From NCBI RefSeq assembly GCF_030158815.1, contig NZ_BPFZ01000005.1, forward strand, positions 118,160 through 182,159: a stretch of 64,000 nucleotides of DNA, in the 5' to 3' direction. A model generated the notes under the pieces. The model worked only from the letters and a program-made list of their open reading frames with translations, did not search any database and had not been told where the DNA came from. Numbering within the stretch: position 1 is the first letter of the stretch; each line of letters starts with the position of its first letter. The position numbers and the translations under genes are program-made. Positions 35,742 through 46,243 of the stretch are shown piece by piece. This DNA is from Candidatus Phycosocius spiralis (GTDB taxonomy: Bacteria; Pseudomonadota; Alphaproteobacteria; Caulobacterales; Aquidulcibacteraceae).

Positions 35742-38360
35742 CTAATTGACTTTTACTCCGGGGGGCGGTGTCTCGGTATGACCCGTGAAACCATTAAAGC
35801 TCAGCTCTTGAGTCTCTGGCATGGCGGTGATCTGAACCGTTTCACCATCCTTGATCGCGCCAGATAGAATAAGCCGGGCTAGGGGGTCTTGCACGTCTTT
35901 TTGGATAACGCGTTTGAGTGGTCGGGCCCCATAAGCGGGCTCATATCCCTTATTGGCCAACCAGGTTTTGGCCGCATCATCAAGTTTAATCTTGATATCT
36001 CGCGAAGCCAGCAAAGCTTCTAATCGGCTAAGCTGGATCGGAACAATCCGGTCCATTTCGGCGCGTCCTAAGCGGTGGAACAAGATGATCTCATCGATCC
36101 GATTGATGAATTCAGGGCGGAAATTGGCACGCACTGCTTCCATTACCAAGGGACGTACCGCTTCTACATCTTCCCCATCTTCTTGTTCGGCCAAATAATG
36201 GCTGCCCAAATTAGAGGTCATGACTAAAATAACGTTCTTAAAGTCAACAGTACGGCCTTGGCCATCGGTTAAGCGGCCATCGTCGAGAACTTGTAGCAAG
36301 ACATTGAATACATCGGGATGGGCTTTTTCGATTTCATCAAACAAAACAACTTGATAAGGCCGCCTCCGCACTGCTTCGGTCAAGGCCCCCCCTTCATCAT
36401 AACCAACATAGCCTGGAGGGGCCCCAATCAAGCGGCTTACCGAGTGTTTTTCCATATATTCGGACATATCCATGCGCGTCACCGCGCTATCATCGTCAAA
36501 TAGGAATAAGGCGAGGGATTTGGTCAGCTCGGTTTTACCGACCCCAGTTGGGCCCAAAAACAAAAATGACCCTATCGGCTTGTTGGGGTCTTGTAAGCCG
36601 GCGCGGGAGCGGCGGACAGCGTCTGATACGGCCTTAAGGGCTTCCTCTTGACCGACCACACGCTGGCGCAATGTATCTTCCATCCCTAAAAGTTTTTCGC
36701 GCTCACCCTCCAGCATGCGCTCAACCGGCACACCAGTCCAACGCGCCACCACAGCTGCGATTTGTTCCGCGTCGACGACTTCATGGACCATGCTTTCACT
36801 TGAGGATTCAGCGTCTTTAAGTGCCCTTTCAAGGTTTGGGATGGTGCCGTATTGCAACTCACCAGCCTTAGCATAGTCGCCTCGCCTTGTAGCCTCAGCC
36901 AATTCTAGATTCAGTTTTTCGAGTTCTTCTTTGAGTTTTGTGGAATCAGCCAGCTTAGCTTTCTCTGCGCGCCAAGTTTCGGACATGGTTTCAGATTTTT
37001 CTTGCAAAGTCACAATTTCATCTTCAATCCGCGCAAGTCGCTCAACAGATGCTGGGTCTTTTTCCTTGCCTAACGCACTGGCTTCAATGCGCAATTGTAA
37101 CAAGCGACGGTCAATTTCGTCTAATTCTTCAGGCTTACTATCCACTTGCATGCGAAGCCTTGCTGAGGCTTCATCCATCAAATCAATGGCTTTATCGGGC
37201 AAGAAGCGGTCGGCAATATAGCGTTTAGACAATGTAGCAGCCCCAACAATGGCGGCATCAGAAATGCGTACCCCGTGATGGACTTCATATTTTTCCTTTA
37301 AGCCTCGTAAGATAGAGATTGTATCTTCAACACTGGGCTCATCCACAAAGACTGGCTGGAAGCGGCGGGCCAAGGCAGGGTCTTTTTCAACATGCTTGCG
37401 GTATTCATCCAGTGTTGTTGCGCCAATGCAGCGCAATTGCCCGCGCGATAAAGCAGGTTTTAGCAGGTTGGAGGCATCCATAGAGCCCTCTGATTTTCCA
37501 GCCCCGACCAAAGTGTGCATTTCATCGATAAAAAGCACAATACCACCATTGGCCGCTTCCACTTCTGTTAAGACAGCTTTCAGGCGCTCTTCAAACTCAC
37601 CACGAAATTTCGCACCAGCAATCAAAGCCCCCATATCAAGGCTCATCAGTTTTTTGTCTTTAAGACTTTCAGGAACATCGCCATTAACGATGCGCAGTGC
37701 TAGACCTTCAGCAATGGCGGTTTTACCAACACCGGGTTCCCCAATCAAAACGGGGTTGTTTTTGGTGCGCCGCGAGAGAACTTGTACGCAACGACGGATC
37801 TCATCATCGCGTCCGATTACTGGGTCTAATTTGCCATCGCGCGCCGCTTGGGTTAGGTCGCGGGCGTATTTTTTTAAGGCTTCATAATGATCGTCGGCGT
37901 TGGCCGTATCGGCGGTACGCCCGCTACGCATCATGCCAATTGCACTATTGAGCGAGGTTGGGGTGACACCTGAAGCTTTCAGTGCTTCACACGCTTTGGT
38001 TCCACGAGCTGTGGAAACAGCGAGAAGTAGCCATTCAGCGGCCACAAAACTATCGCCAGCTTTGTTGGCTGCTTCCTCACTACCTTGAAGAATGCGCACG
38101 GTTTCAGGGGGCATGTAGATTTTATCGTCTCCACCCTCCACAGTGGGAATGCCCGCCACTGCCACTTCGGTGGCAAGCTTGGCTTCATCTGGGCGCCCGC
38201 CAGCAGAGCGAATGAGCCCAGCGGCCAATTGCTTTTCGTCATCGAGGAGTGCTTTGAGCAAATGCTCGGGCGTGAAATACTGGTGCTTGCGTTTGATGGC
38301 CTCCATCTGGCCAGCTTGGACAATGGTACGCGCACGGTCTGTAAATTTATCTAGGTTCAT
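35742..38360 (-). CDS. clpB: Disaggregating chaperone ClpB
   Basis: ClpB is the AAA+ Hsp100 hexamer that, with DnaK, rescues aggregated proteins. The 872-residue protein has the N-domain (about 1-150), a first ATPase with Walker [10 protein letters not shown] (about 207) and Walker [10 protein letters not shown], the long coiled-coil M-domain (about 400-530, rich in Glu/Lys) and a second ATPase with GPTGVGKTE (about 609) and [12 protein letters not shown] tail rich in Gly/Pro ends the protein. A sigma-32-like promoter is found just upstream. It is divergent from phoR. Confidence 0.98.
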   Translation of the reverse strand: MNLDKFTDRARTIVQAGQMEAIKRKHQYFTPEHLLKALLDDEKQLAAGLIRSAGGRPDEAKLATEVAVAGIPTVEGGDDKIYMPPETVRILQGSEEAANKAGDSFVAAEWLLLAVSTARGTKACEALKASGVTPTSLNSAIGMMRSGRTADTANADDHYEALKKYARDLTQAARDGKLDPVIGRDDEIRRCVQVLSRRTKNNPVLIGEPGVGKTAIAEGLALRIVNGDVPESLKDKKLMSLDMGALIAGAKFRGEFEERLKAVLTEVEAANGGIVLFIDEMHTLVGAGKSEGSMDASNLLKPALSRGQLRCIGATTLDEYRKHVEKDPALARRFQPVFVDEPSVEDTISILRGLKEKYEVHHGVRISDAAIVGAATLSKRYIADRFLPDKAIDLMDEASARLRMQVDSKPEELDEIDRRLLQLRIEASALGKEKDPASVERLARIEDEIVTLQEKSETMSETWRAEKAKLADSTKLKEELEKLNLELAEATRRGDYAKAGELQYGTIPNLERALKDAESSSESMVHEVVDAEQIAAVVARWTGVPVERMLEGEREKLLGMEDTLRQRVVGQEEALKAVSDAVRRSRAGLQDPNKPIGSFLFLGPTGVGKTELTKSLALFLFDDDSAVTRMDMSEYMEKHSVSRLIGAPPGYVGYDEGGALTEAVRRRPYQVVLFDEIEKAHPDVFNVLLQVLDDGRLTDGQGRTVDFKNVILVMTSNLGSHYLAEQEDGEDVEAVRPLVMEAVRANFRPEFINRIDEIILFHRLGRAEMDRIVPIQLSRLEALLASRDIKIKLDDAAKTWLANKGYEPAYGARPLKRVIQKDVQDPLARLILSGAIKDGETVQITAMPETQELSFNGFTGHTETPPPGVKVN

Positions 38361-38396
38361 GCTGGGAAGGCCCTTAATACGAAATTTCTACTCTCA

Positions 38397-38424
38397 GTTA
38401 GGTGTGGCCTTTAGGTCACACAAG
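38397..38424 (-). promoter_or_regulatory. Possible heat-shock (sigma-32) promoter of clpB
   Basis: On the minus strand CCCTTG is followed after 18 bases by CCTAAC, close to the alphaproteobacterial RpoH consensus (CTTG, 17-18 bp, CYTAT-T). Its -10 end is about 37 bp before the clpB ATG. The second element is imperfect, so the call is tentative. Confidence 0.4.
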
Positions 38425-38505
38425 GGGTCGAGTCGGATGAGAGTTCCTATTTCTTTTTCACGTCGGAGTGGCCGATAAACGCGCATAATAAATCTATCAA
38501 ATAAG

Positions 38506-38522
38506 TGTCATTGCACAGTCAT
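38506..38522 (+). promoter_or_regulatory. Pho box upstream of phoR
   Basis: TGTCAT (38506-38511) and AGTCAT (38517-38522) repeat with an 11-bp period, the PhoB half-site spacing. The site is 53 bp before the phoR ATG. One position differs from the consensus; a further TGTCAG at 38530 is out of phase. Confidence 0.6.
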
Positions 38523-38574
38523 CGCAACATGTCAGTTTTCTTCTCTTTCGTATTATCCCAAGATAGAGCATAAA

Positions 38575-40080
38575 ATGCTTAACATGCACCCTATGCCAGC
38601 CCGCCCACCCAGATTTCAGCGCTTGTTGTTCTCTAATTGGCCAAAGTTACTGGCGATCTTATTCTTGATGTCTATAGCATTTGGCCTCATCTATACTGTA
38701 AGCCCTCATTTGGATTACGCCCTGTGGCTGGCAGGTGGGGCAGGGATTTGTTTGGCAATTGGCTATTGGGTTGGAATTTCGCAACCTGCCACAACGGCGG
38801 ATAAAAAACGTTCCTACGAAGAAATTGCGCGCGAGATCGACAGCCAAGAAGGCGCAGTTATAGATGATAACCCCCAAGGCAATCCGTCTTTGATGACGAT
38901 GGCTTCTAAGGGGAGGCCCGACCACGAAGCCATCCGTTTTGCGCGCGCTGCCATCGAAGCAACCCCCAATCCAGTTTTGATTGTCGATGGTTCTGGGCGG
39001 CTTGCGGGTACAAACCAAGCCGCACGGAAGCGCTTTTCCATCGATCCCAACCAAGTTCGCTTTAGTGCCATCATTCGGCGGCCTAATATGATCGACGCGG
39101 TCGACGATGTATTTGCAAGCGGGATTGCGCGTAGTTTGTCCTTGGAAAGCAGGGTCCCGATTGACCGTTATGAGAAGGTTTTCATTGCCCCCTTTGAAGC
39201 GGATCAACAACGATTTGTCCTGATATCCATTCAAGATGAAACCGAAGCGCGCATGTCTGAACGCATGCGGGCTGATTTTTTAGCCAATGCAAGCCATGAA
39301 TTACGCACCCCCTTGGCTGGAATCATTGGCTTTATAGAAACCCTCAGAGGCCCGGCAAAGGATGATGGTGAGGCGCGGGAACGTTTCTTAGAAATTATGC
39401 ATCTTCAAGCAGATCGGATGAGCCGTTTGATCTCGGACCTGTTGAGCCTTTCTCGCATTGAGTTGAATGAACATGTCACCCCCACTGCACGCTCTGACTT
39501 TGGGGCTGCTATTCAAGAAATCGTAGAAAGTCTGCCCCCCTCTAAACAAAAAAGAATCAAGGTTATAGCCCCCCAAAAGCCGCTTTGGATCATTGGTGAT
39601 TGGGATGAGATTCAGCAGATTGTTACAAACTTGATTGATAATGCCCTTAAATATGGAGGCGATGACGGGATTGTTCGAATTGTTGTGTCCGGCTGGCAGG
39701 ACCGCGAAACAGCTCTGCGGTTAGCCATGCGCGAATGGCAGGGTGGCGCGCGATTACCCTTGACCACGCCAGAAGTCGAGCATGATCTCCTTTATTGTAC
39801 ATTACGCGTTGAGGACCAGGGGCCAGGCATTGCGCGCCAACATTTGCCCAGATTGTCCGAGAGGTTTTACCGCATTGAAGAAACCGCCACCGGCAAAAGT
39901 GGGACTGGCCTTGGTCTAGCTATCGTCAAACACATTGTTAATCGCCACCGTGGTGGGCTGGTTGTTGAGAGTGTGCTTGGTAAAGGGACAGCGTTTTCTG
40001 TTTATTTGCCACATCCTGCCGAACTAGGTTCAAATTGGAGTGATGAGGCAGCTTTGCAACAAGATCTTGGGACACCATAA
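38575..40080 (+). CDS. phoR: Phosphate regulon sensor histidine kinase PhoR
   Basis: PhoR senses phosphate status through the Pst system and phosphorylates PhoB. The 501-residue protein has two membrane segments (about residues 22-43 and 48-68), a PAS domain (about 120-220), a HisKA domain with His 241 in ANASHELRTPLAGI, and an ATPase domain with N-box TNLIDNALKYGG and G-boxes EDQGPGIA and GKSGTGLGLAIVKHIV. The order phoR-pst-phoU-phoB is preserved. Three ATG codons occur in the first eight; I use the first. Confidence 0.95.
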   Translation: MLNMHPMPARPPRFQRLLFSNWPKLLAILFLMSIAFGLIYTVSPHLDYALWLAGGAGICLAIGYWVGISQPATTADKKRSYEEIAREIDSQEGAVIDDNPQGNPSLMTMASKGRPDHEAIRFARAAIEATPNPVLIVDGSGRLAGTNQAARKRFSIDPNQVRFSAIIRRPNMIDAVDDVFASGIARSLSLESRVPIDRYEKVFIAPFEADQQRFVLISIQDETEARMSERMRADFLANASHELRTPLAGIIGFIETLRGPAKDDGEARERFLEIMHLQADRMSRLISDLLSLSRIELNEHVTPTARSDFGAAIQEIVESLPPSKQKRIKVIAPQKPLWIIGDWDEIQQIVTNLIDNALKYGGDDGIVRIVVSGWQDRETALRLAMREWQGGARLPLTTPEVEHDLLYCTLRVEDQGPGIARQHLPRLSERFYRIEETATGKSGTGLGLAIVKHIVNRHRGGLVVESVLGKGTAFSVYLPHPAELGSNWSDEAALQQDLGTP

Positions 40081-40148
40081 CTCCCATACTGCCAAGATCA
40101 GCTATTTATAGGGTCTTTGCACGCCAAATGGGTTTGAACACAAGTGTG

Positions 40149-40176
40149 TGTCATATAAGTGTCATAAAAATGTAAT
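40149..40176 (+). promoter_or_regulatory. Pho box upstream of pstC
   Basis: Three half-sites, TGTCAT (40149), TGTCAT (40160) and TGTAAT (40171), recur exactly every 11 bp. This is the PhoB-binding arrangement, and the site ends 75 bp before the pstC ATG. It is the best regulatory match in the phosphate region. Confidence 0.85.
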
Positions 40177-40251
40177 CTTGTCTTCTCAGCAAGGGCTTAA
40201 ATAGTCCGATCAACAGATGATCTGAACAGTCGGTATAGGGACGGGATTGAG

Positions 40252-41664
40252 ATGAACATGTTCGCTAATCTGCCCGTAGCTTGGCTTGCTGTGGGGATCA
40301 TTGTGATGTTTGGTATCTGGGCTTGGCACACCAGTGCAACTTACGCCTTGTCCATGATTGAGGGTGAAGACACTGGTCGACTTAGCCGATTAAATTCTCT
40401 GCCAATCTATCACGGTTGGTATGTCGTGCTTTGGGTTGTTGTCCCGGCACTGGCCTTGTTGTTGTTGCATGAGCTGATGGCTCAAGCAATGATTCGGTCG
40501 CTTCTGTCTCAATCCCTAGCGCCTGATATTTTAGCTTTACCCCAAGAGCGTTTAGATCTGTTTTTTGCCGATGCGGGTAAGATTGCCTTTGGTGGCGTGC
40601 CCAGTCAGCGAACGCCGGAGCTTTTGGCTGCGGGTGCGGCGATGGCGTCGATTTCTACCCATTTGAGTTGGGCTTTTGGGATTGGGGCTTTGGCCTTAGC
40701 CGTGCTTGGCTATAAGCTCGCGCGATCGCGCTTGAGCGTCGATTTTCGGGCACGAAATGCGGTTGAGGCATGGATTCAGGCTTTGATGATTGTGGCCTCT
40801 GGGATTGCTATCCTGACAACTATTGGAATTGTGTTATCACTCCTATTTGAGACCCTAAGGTTTTTTTCCACATACAGTCCTATTGATTTTCTCTTTGGAA
40901 CTCACTGGAGCCCGCAGGTTGCGATACGGGCCGACCAAATCGGCCAGTCCGGCGCTTTTGGTGCAGTGCCTCTGTTTGCTGGGACTGCCCTGATCATGCT
41001 GATTGCCATGGCGATTGCTGTTCCTGTTGGGTTGGGTTCGGCCATCTATCTCTCAGAATATGCCTCATCGCGGTTTCGAACGATAGTGAAACCTGTGTTA
41101 GAGCTTCTAGCAGGGATACCCACCGTCGTTTTTGGTTTTTTTGCGCTGTTAACAGTTGCTCCTTTAATCAAGTCAGCTGGGATGGTTGTGGGATTAGACG
41201 TGTCAGCGCAAAGTGCCTTGGCAGCTGGTTTGGTCATGGGCATTATGATCATTCCCTTTATTTCCTCTTTGTCTGACGATGTGATCAATGCCGTGCCACA
41301 GGCCCTGCGTGACGGCTCATATGCGATGGGGGCAACCAAGTCTGAAACCATCGGTCGCGTGGTGATACCCGCGGCATTACCTGGTATTGTCGGATCGATA
41401 TTGCTGGCCGTTTCCAAGGCTCTGGGAGAGACGATGATTGTCACCATGGCTGCTGGGCAAAATGCCAATTTAACGTTGAACCCTCTTGATATGGTGACCA
41501 CGGTGACTGTGCAAATTGTCACATTGCTAACGGGCGATCAGGAATATGACAGCCCTAAAACCCATGCCGCCTTTGCTTTGGGATTCGTCTTGTTTTTCGT
41601 AACCCTTATTCTTAACATCATTGCACTGCGCGTCGTGCAAAAATATCGAGAGCACTATGAGTGA
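40252..41664 (+). CDS. pstC: Phosphate ABC transporter permease PstC
   Basis: PstC is one of the two inner-membrane subunits of the high-affinity phosphate importer. The 470-residue protein has an extended N-terminal part with three or so membrane segments (PstC_N type) before the binding-protein-dependent permease domain (about residues 240-465), which holds EYASSRFRTIVKPVLELLAGIPT and the EAA loop ALRDGSYAMGATKSETIGRVV. GGGA precedes the ATG. It overlaps pstA by 8 bp. No pstS gene precedes it, as is usual in Caulobacter. Confidence 0.95.
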   Translation: MNMFANLPVAWLAVGIIVMFGIWAWHTSATYALSMIEGEDTGRLSRLNSLPIYHGWYVVLWVVVPALALLLLHELMAQAMIRSLLSQSLAPDILALPQERLDLFFADAGKIAFGGVPSQRTPELLAAGAAMASISTHLSWAFGIGALALAVLGYKLARSRLSVDFRARNAVEAWIQALMIVASGIAILTTIGIVLSLLFETLRFFSTYSPIDFLFGTHWSPQVAIRADQIGQSGAFGAVPLFAGTALIMLIAMAIAVPVGLGSAIYLSEYASSRFRTIVKPVLELLAGIPTVVFGFFALLTVAPLIKSAGMVVGLDVSAQSALAAGLVMGIMIIPFISSLSDDVINAVPQALRDGSYAMGATKSETIGRVVIPAALPGIVGSILLAVSKALGETMIVTMAAGQNANLTLNPLDMVTTVTVQIVTLLTGDQEYDSPKTHAAFALGFVLFFVTLILNIIALRVVQKYREHYE

Positions 41665-43486
41665 GCTCCTAACCCAATCCCGCACGGCGGTGCGGGATTT
41701 GGTCAACCGTCAGATCAAACGCCGCCACCGTGCCGAAATCCGCTCCCGCTGGTTTGGCTTTGCTATGGTAAGCATAGCCATTATTGGTTGTATACTCTTA
41801 CTCTTATCAGTATTGACCCAATCTATACCAGCATTGACAGAATACCGCATTCATTTGCGGTTAGACGTTCAGGCGCAAAAGGCCGACCCTATTGGCAAGC
41901 GTATCCCTGATGATATTCGCGCGGAGGGCAATTTTTATGGTCTGGTGCAAGATGCTTTGATGAAGCGTTTTCCAACCGCCGAAGCCGATGGCAAGCTTGA
42001 TGATTTGTTTGATATTGTCACATCGTTGGCGGCGGTACCGATCGGGAGGACCATCGCGGCTGACCCCAGTGTGATTGGCAAAACACTTGATGTATCATTG
42101 CCCATAAATGACGATTTGGATTTGTTTCTCAAGGGGGCTTACGGTAAAACCCGACTGAGCATGGGTTCAACACCTTTGACTTCAACCCTTTTAGCAGATG
42201 GCACTTACAAGCTTTCAGGTTTTGGTGAGCCTTTTGCCCTGCCGGTTGCCAATTTGCGCCAAGACCTCAAATCCGCGACCGCTTCCTTGCTAACAGGCCT
42301 AGCAGCTAAGGAGCATAGGCTTGAAGTCGCTCTCCCCCAATCGGCCGCCCTTAAAGCGCAGGCTATCCAGCTCAAAGCCAGTGGCGCAGAGGGTATCATA
42401 GCAACTCAAACCTTAGCCGATGAAGCCCAAACGCTGGTTGATACCTTGCGCGGGGAAATCGATCAGGATCGCGCTACGATTTTGGCTTATCAAAATGCCA
42501 TGAAAGGGCAGGGCGGGGATATAATGCTTAATGACGACAAGCCCAGCATTTTAGTGGAAATTGGTAAAACCACCTATAAACTGACTTCGATTGCACCTGG
42601 TTCGGCACTAGGTATTCGTATCGTTGGGCCAGCTCATTTAGCAACGAGCCCGGTTTGGCAGACCGTTCAAATCGCTACACCCCAAAATGACCGCGTTGTG
42701 TCCGATGAAGTGATTGCTTTTGGTCGCCAACTTCAGGCAGACAAGGTGATACGTGCTGCCTTTAACACCACGATTTTTACCCGATCAGATTCCAATGAGC
42801 CGGAACTTGCAGGTATTTTGTCTGCTTTGGTGGGCACGATTCTGACTTTGCTTATAACCTTTGTCACCGCAGTTCCGATTGGTGTTGCGACTGCAATCTA
42901 CATGGAAGAGTTTGCACCCAAAAATGCAATAACGGACTTTATTGAAGTCAATATCAATAATCTTGCCGCCGTGCCCTCCATTGTCTTTGGTCTATTGGGG
43001 TTTGCAGTTTTTTTGACCATCTTGAACATGCCCCGCTCTGCACCCATCGTCGGCGGAACGGTCCTGACATTGATGAGTTTGCCTGTCATTATCATTGCCT
43101 CGCGCGCGGCCCTTAAAGCCGTGCCACCTTCGATTCGCGAAGCAGCTTTGGGTGTGGGGGCTTCCAAAATGCAAGCGATTTTCCACCATGTTTTGCCCTT
43201 GGCAATGCCTGGGATCATGACGGGCTCTATTCTGGCGATGGCGCACGCCTTGGGCGAGACTGCACCCCTTTTATTGATCGGTATGGTCGCTTTTATCGCC
43301 GATGTGCCAACCAGCTTCACCGACTCTGCGACCGTTTTACCGGTTGAAATTTTCATGTGGGCTGGGCGACCCGAGCGGGCTTGGGAGCCGCGCACGGCAT
43401 TGGCTATATTGCTCCTTCTCTTCTTTATGGTTTTGATGAACGCGGTTGCGATTTTTTTGCGCCGTAAATTCGAGCGCAGGTGGTAA
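41657..43486 (+). CDS. pstA: Phosphate ABC transporter permease PstA with enlarged N-terminal domain
   Basis: The second permease subunit of the Pst importer. The permease core is at about residues 385-605 (landmarks [44 protein letters not shown]). Before it lies one membrane segment (about 32-55) and a roughly 330-residue extracytoplasmic region of the DUF3333 type with a predicted coiled-coil stretch near residues 235-285. At 609 residues it is much longer than the ~430 of most DUF3333 PstA proteins I know of. Start at ATG 41657, overlapping the pstC stop. Confidence 0.93.
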   Translation: MSELLTQSRTAVRDLVNRQIKRRHRAEIRSRWFGFAMVSIAIIGCILLLLSVLTQSIPALTEYRIHLRLDVQAQKADPIGKRIPDDIRAEGNFYGLVQDALMKRFPTAEADGKLDDLFDIVTSLAAVPIGRTIAADPSVIGKTLDVSLPINDDLDLFLKGAYGKTRLSMGSTPLTSTLLADGTYKLSGFGEPFALPVANLRQDLKSATASLLTGLAAKEHRLEVALPQSAALKAQAIQLKASGAEGIIATQTLADEAQTLVDTLRGEIDQDRATILAYQNAMKGQGGDIMLNDDKPSILVEIGKTTYKLTSIAPGSALGIRIVGPAHLATSPVWQTVQIATPQNDRVVSDEVIAFGRQLQADKVIRAAFNTTIFTRSDSNEPELAGILSALVGTILTLLITFVTAVPIGVATAIYMEEFAPKNAITDFIEVNINNLAAVPSIVFGLLGFAVFLTILNMPRSAPIVGGTVLTLMSLPVIIIASRAALKAVPPSIREAALGVGASKMQAIFHHVLPLAMPGIMTGSILAMAHALGETAPLLLIGMVAFIADVPTSFTDSATVLPVEIFMWAGRPERAWEPRTALAILLLLFFMVLMNAVAIFLRRKFERRW

Positions 43487-43491
43487 CATCG

Positions 43492-44337
43492 ATGAATAAT
43501 TTCTCTCAATCAAGCTCTGTTGGCCAAAGCGGAACAAGCCTCGGCCATGCGCAACAAACAACAGGCATTCTGCCTGACGCCGTTGCCAAGGTACGTGCAC
43601 GTGACATCAATGTGTTTTATGGGACCAAACAAGCCTTGTTTGATGTCTCTATCGATGTCCCCGACGCATCGGTGACAGCCTTTATTGGCCCTTCAGGGTG
43701 CGGTAAATCAACTTTTTTGCGATGTATCAATCGCATGAATGACACCATCGAATCTTGTAAAGTTGAAGGATCGATACAAGTCGATGGTCGCGATATCAAT
43801 GATCGCGCGGTTGATCCTGTGGTATTGCGGGCCTCTGTGGGTATGGTGTTTCAAAAGCCAAATCCTTTCCCAAAATCGATCTTTGAAAACGTCGCTTATG
43901 GGCCACGTATTCATGGTATTGCTCATGATAAGCCAAGCTTGGAACGTATCGTTGAACAAAGCTTGCGCAAAGCTGGTATTTGGGAAGAAGTCAAAGACCG
44001 CCTACATCAACCCGGTACGAGCCTATCTGGCGGCCAGCAACAGCGTCTGGTGATTGCCCGCGCCATTTCTGTTAATCCAGAAATAATCTTGATGGATGAA
44101 CCTTGTTCGGCGCTTGATCCCATTGCAACAGCCAAAATTGAAGAATTGATCGACGAGTTAAGACAGAATTTTTGTATCATCATCGTCACCCATTCCATGG
44201 CCCAAGCCGCGCGAGTGAGCCAACGCACGGCTTTTTTTCATATGGGTAAATTGGTTGAAGCCGGATGTACCGACGAGATTTTTACCAATCCCCGCGATAC
44301 ACGAACCCAAGACTATATCACCGGCCGATTTGGCTGA
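43492..44337 (+). CDS. pstB: Phosphate ABC transporter ATP-binding protein PstB
   Basis: PstB is the ATPase of the Pst importer. Walker A is [13 protein letters not shown], the signature motif is LSGGQQQRL, Walker B is [13 protein letters not shown], and the PstB-typical INRMNDTI and [22 protein letters not shown] are present. 281 residues from ATG 43492, chosen because AGGTGG precedes it; a GTG at 43480 is possible. The first ~30 residues are a Ser/Gln-rich extension not needed for the ATPase fold. Confidence 0.97.
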   Translation: MNNFSQSSSVGQSGTSLGHAQQTTGILPDAVAKVRARDINVFYGTKQALFDVSIDVPDASVTAFIGPSGCGKSTFLRCINRMNDTIESCKVEGSIQVDGRDINDRAVDPVVLRASVGMVFQKPNPFPKSIFENVAYGPRIHGIAHDKPSLERIVEQSLRKAGIWEEVKDRLHQPGTSLSGGQQQRLVIARAISVNPEIILMDEPCSALDPIATAKIEELIDELRQNFCIIIVTHSMAQAARVSQRTAFFHMGKLVEAGCTDEIFTNPRDTRTQDYITGRFG

Positions 44338-44356
44338 GACTAGAAAGCAAAGTGCG

Positions 44357-45079
44357 ATGACAGAACATACCGTGCGTGCATTTACCGAAGAATTGGAAGC
44401 CTTGGGCGCTGACCTTACGCGCATGGGTGGTTTTTCTGAGCAAGCTTTAGGCGATGCGGTGACAGCCATCGCGCGCCGCGATGCAAACTTGGCGCGCATC
44501 GTGATTGAGGGCGACAAGAAAATTGATGTGCTTCAGCGTGAAATTGAGCGAAAAATCATGCGCCTCTTAGCGCTACGCCAGCCAATGGGACGCGATCTGC
44601 GCCAAACCGTTGCTGCTCTGAAACTGGCTGGGGAATTAGAACGCATCGGCGATCTTGCCAAAAACATTGCTAAGCGCGCTTTAAATATTCAAGAGTTTGA
44701 GCCGATTGCTTTGACCCGAAGCGTCGAGCGTATGGGCAAGATCGCGGTAAAGCAGCTGAAGCAAATTCTCGATACTTTGACCTCGCAAATCGTTGCTGGC
44801 GCTGTGTCGGTATGGATGCAGGATGAAGAACTCGACGAGCACTATAACTCGCTGTTTCGTGAGTTATTGACCTATATGATGGAAGATCCCCGGATGATTG
44901 GTCCCGGCGCGCACTTATTGTTTGTTGCAAAAAATATTGAACGTATCGGTGATCATTGCACAAACATGGCTGAAGTCATTTATTATCTTGAAACGGGCGA
45001 AGACATCGGAACCGACCGGCCTAAAGCCGTTGACGCTGCTTTGCCGCCCATATCCCTTCCACCCCCCGCCACTGCTTAG
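44357..45079 (+). CDS. phoU: Phosphate signalling protein PhoU
   Basis: PhoU connects the Pst transporter to PhoR and helps switch the Pho response off. The 240-residue all-helical protein has two repeated PhoU domains (about residues 15-105 and 120-210) with the metal-binding-type motifs EIERKIMRLLALRQPMGRDLR and NIERIGDHCTNMAE. The usual order pstB-phoU-phoB is kept. I start at 44357; an upstream in-frame ATG lies inside pstB. The last 25 residues are proline-rich. Confidence 0.96.
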   Translation: MTEHTVRAFTEELEALGADLTRMGGFSEQALGDAVTAIARRDANLARIVIEGDKKIDVLQREIERKIMRLLALRQPMGRDLRQTVAALKLAGELERIGDLAKNIAKRALNIQEFEPIALTRSVERMGKIAVKQLKQILDTLTSQIVAGAVSVWMQDEELDEHYNSLFRELLTYMMEDPRMIGPGAHLLFVAKNIERIGDHCTNMAEVIYYLETGEDIGTDRPKAVDAALPPISLPPPATA

Positions 45080-45092
45080 TCAGGAGCAACTC

Positions 45093-45782
45093 ATGACCCC
45101 TTACGTCCTTCTCGTTGAAGATGAAGATGCACTTGCAACATTGTTACGCTATAATCTTGAAAAAGATGGTTATCACGTCGGAGTTGCGAGTGATGGTGAA
45201 GAAGCTTTAATGATGGCGTCCGAGCGCATGCCCGACCTTGTTATACTCGATTGGATGCTACCCAAAATTCCAGGCATTGAAGTATGCCGACGGTTACGGG
45301 CGAAACCTGATGTACGCAATATTCCAATTATCATGTTGACTGCACGTGGTGAGGAAAGTGATCGGATCCGCGGGCTTGATATGGGAGCGGATGATTATGT
45401 CACAAAACCCTTTTCAACAACAGAGTTATTGGCGCGGGTGCGCGCCGTATTGCGCCGTATACGTCCAGGCCTAGCTGATGATCGCTTAGTTTTTGGTGAT
45501 ATCATAGTTGACAGAGTGTCGTACCGAGTCAAGCGTGGAGGTCGTGATGTGCATTTAGGCCCTACTGAGTTTCGCTTGCTGGACTATTTCATGCAACATC
45601 CAGGGCGCGTATTCTCACGTGAGCAATTGTTAGATGCTGTTTGGGGTTCAGATGTCTATGTGGAAGCTCGTACCGTGGATGTTCACGTCGGGCGCCTACG
45701 CAAGGCCTTAAATGAATTGGATCAAGCCGATCCAATTCGCACCGTCCGCTCTGCAGGCTATGCGTTAGATAAAGCAGGCTAA
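45093..45782 (+). CDS. phoB: Phosphate regulon response regulator PhoB
   Basis: PhoB is the transcription activator of the Pho regulon. A receiver domain (about residues 1-120, acidic pocket EDED, phospho-acceptor in LVILDWMLPKIPG near 53, then TARGEESDRIRGLDMGADDYVTKPF) is followed by a winged-helix OmpR/PhoB DNA-binding domain (about 130-228; HLGPTEFRLLDYFMQHPGRVFSREQLL). It probably binds the two Pho boxes found here. The start is at 45093 after AGGAGC. It overlaps the convergent cupin gene by 4 bp. Confidence 0.97.
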   Translation: MTPYVLLVEDEDALATLLRYNLEKDGYHVGVASDGEEALMMASERMPDLVILDWMLPKIPGIEVCRRLRAKPDVRNIPIIMLTARGEESDRIRGLDMGADDYVTKPFSTTELLARVRAVLRRIRPGLADDRLVFGDIIVDRVSYRVKRGGRDVHLGPTEFRLLDYFMQHPGRVFSREQLLDAVWGSDVYVEARTVDVHVGRLRKALNELDQADPIRTVRSAGYALDKAG

Positions 45783-46243
45783 AGCGCCTTAAACGGCTTG
45801 CCCGGATACCAATCGGGTGGGGCGAGCTCAAAGGTTTCATAGCTAAAGCCCGGTGCTACCACACAGCTGACCAGCGTCCATGTACCCAAGCTTTCGGCCG
45901 TCTGCCACGCACCAGCGGGTACAACGGCTTGGGGGCGTTGTCCAGCACGCAAATCGGGCCCCAAGTGCTGTCCATAGGCACGTTGCCCATCCACACAGAT
46001 GCTGAGCGCCAATGGTCCGCCAGCATGCCAAAACCAATGCTCACTGGCATCAATTTTGTGCCAAGCCGATATCTCACCTGCTTGAAGCAAGAAATAAATG
46101 CTGGTCGAGTGGCCCCGAGCATTTACCCCTTCTGGATCGCGAAACGTTTGTACATAATGGCCACCTTCACGATGGGGGGCCATGGCCAATAAAGCGATGA
46201 TTTCGCTGGCGGATAAATCGCAATTGATGGCCCGCCCCATCAA
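45779..46243 (-). CDS. Cupin family protein (DUF985/Cupin_5)
   Basis: A 154-residue single-domain cupin of the DUF985 group: PHREGGHYVQTFRD, STSIYFLLQAGEISAWHKID and HWFWHAGGPL are family landmarks, and the C-terminus keeps CVVAPGFSYETFEL. Some homologues bind a metal or a small ligand; no enzyme function is firm. Its ATG overlaps the gloB stop (ATGA), so it is co-translated with gloB. Confidence 0.9.
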   Translation of the reverse strand: MMGRAINCDLSASEIIALLAMAPHREGGHYVQTFRDPEGVNARGHSTSIYFLLQAGEISAWHKIDASEHWFWHAGGPLALSICVDGQRAYGQHLGPDLRAGQRPQAVVPAGAWQTAESLGTWTLVSCVVAPGFSYETFELAPPDWYPGKPFKAL

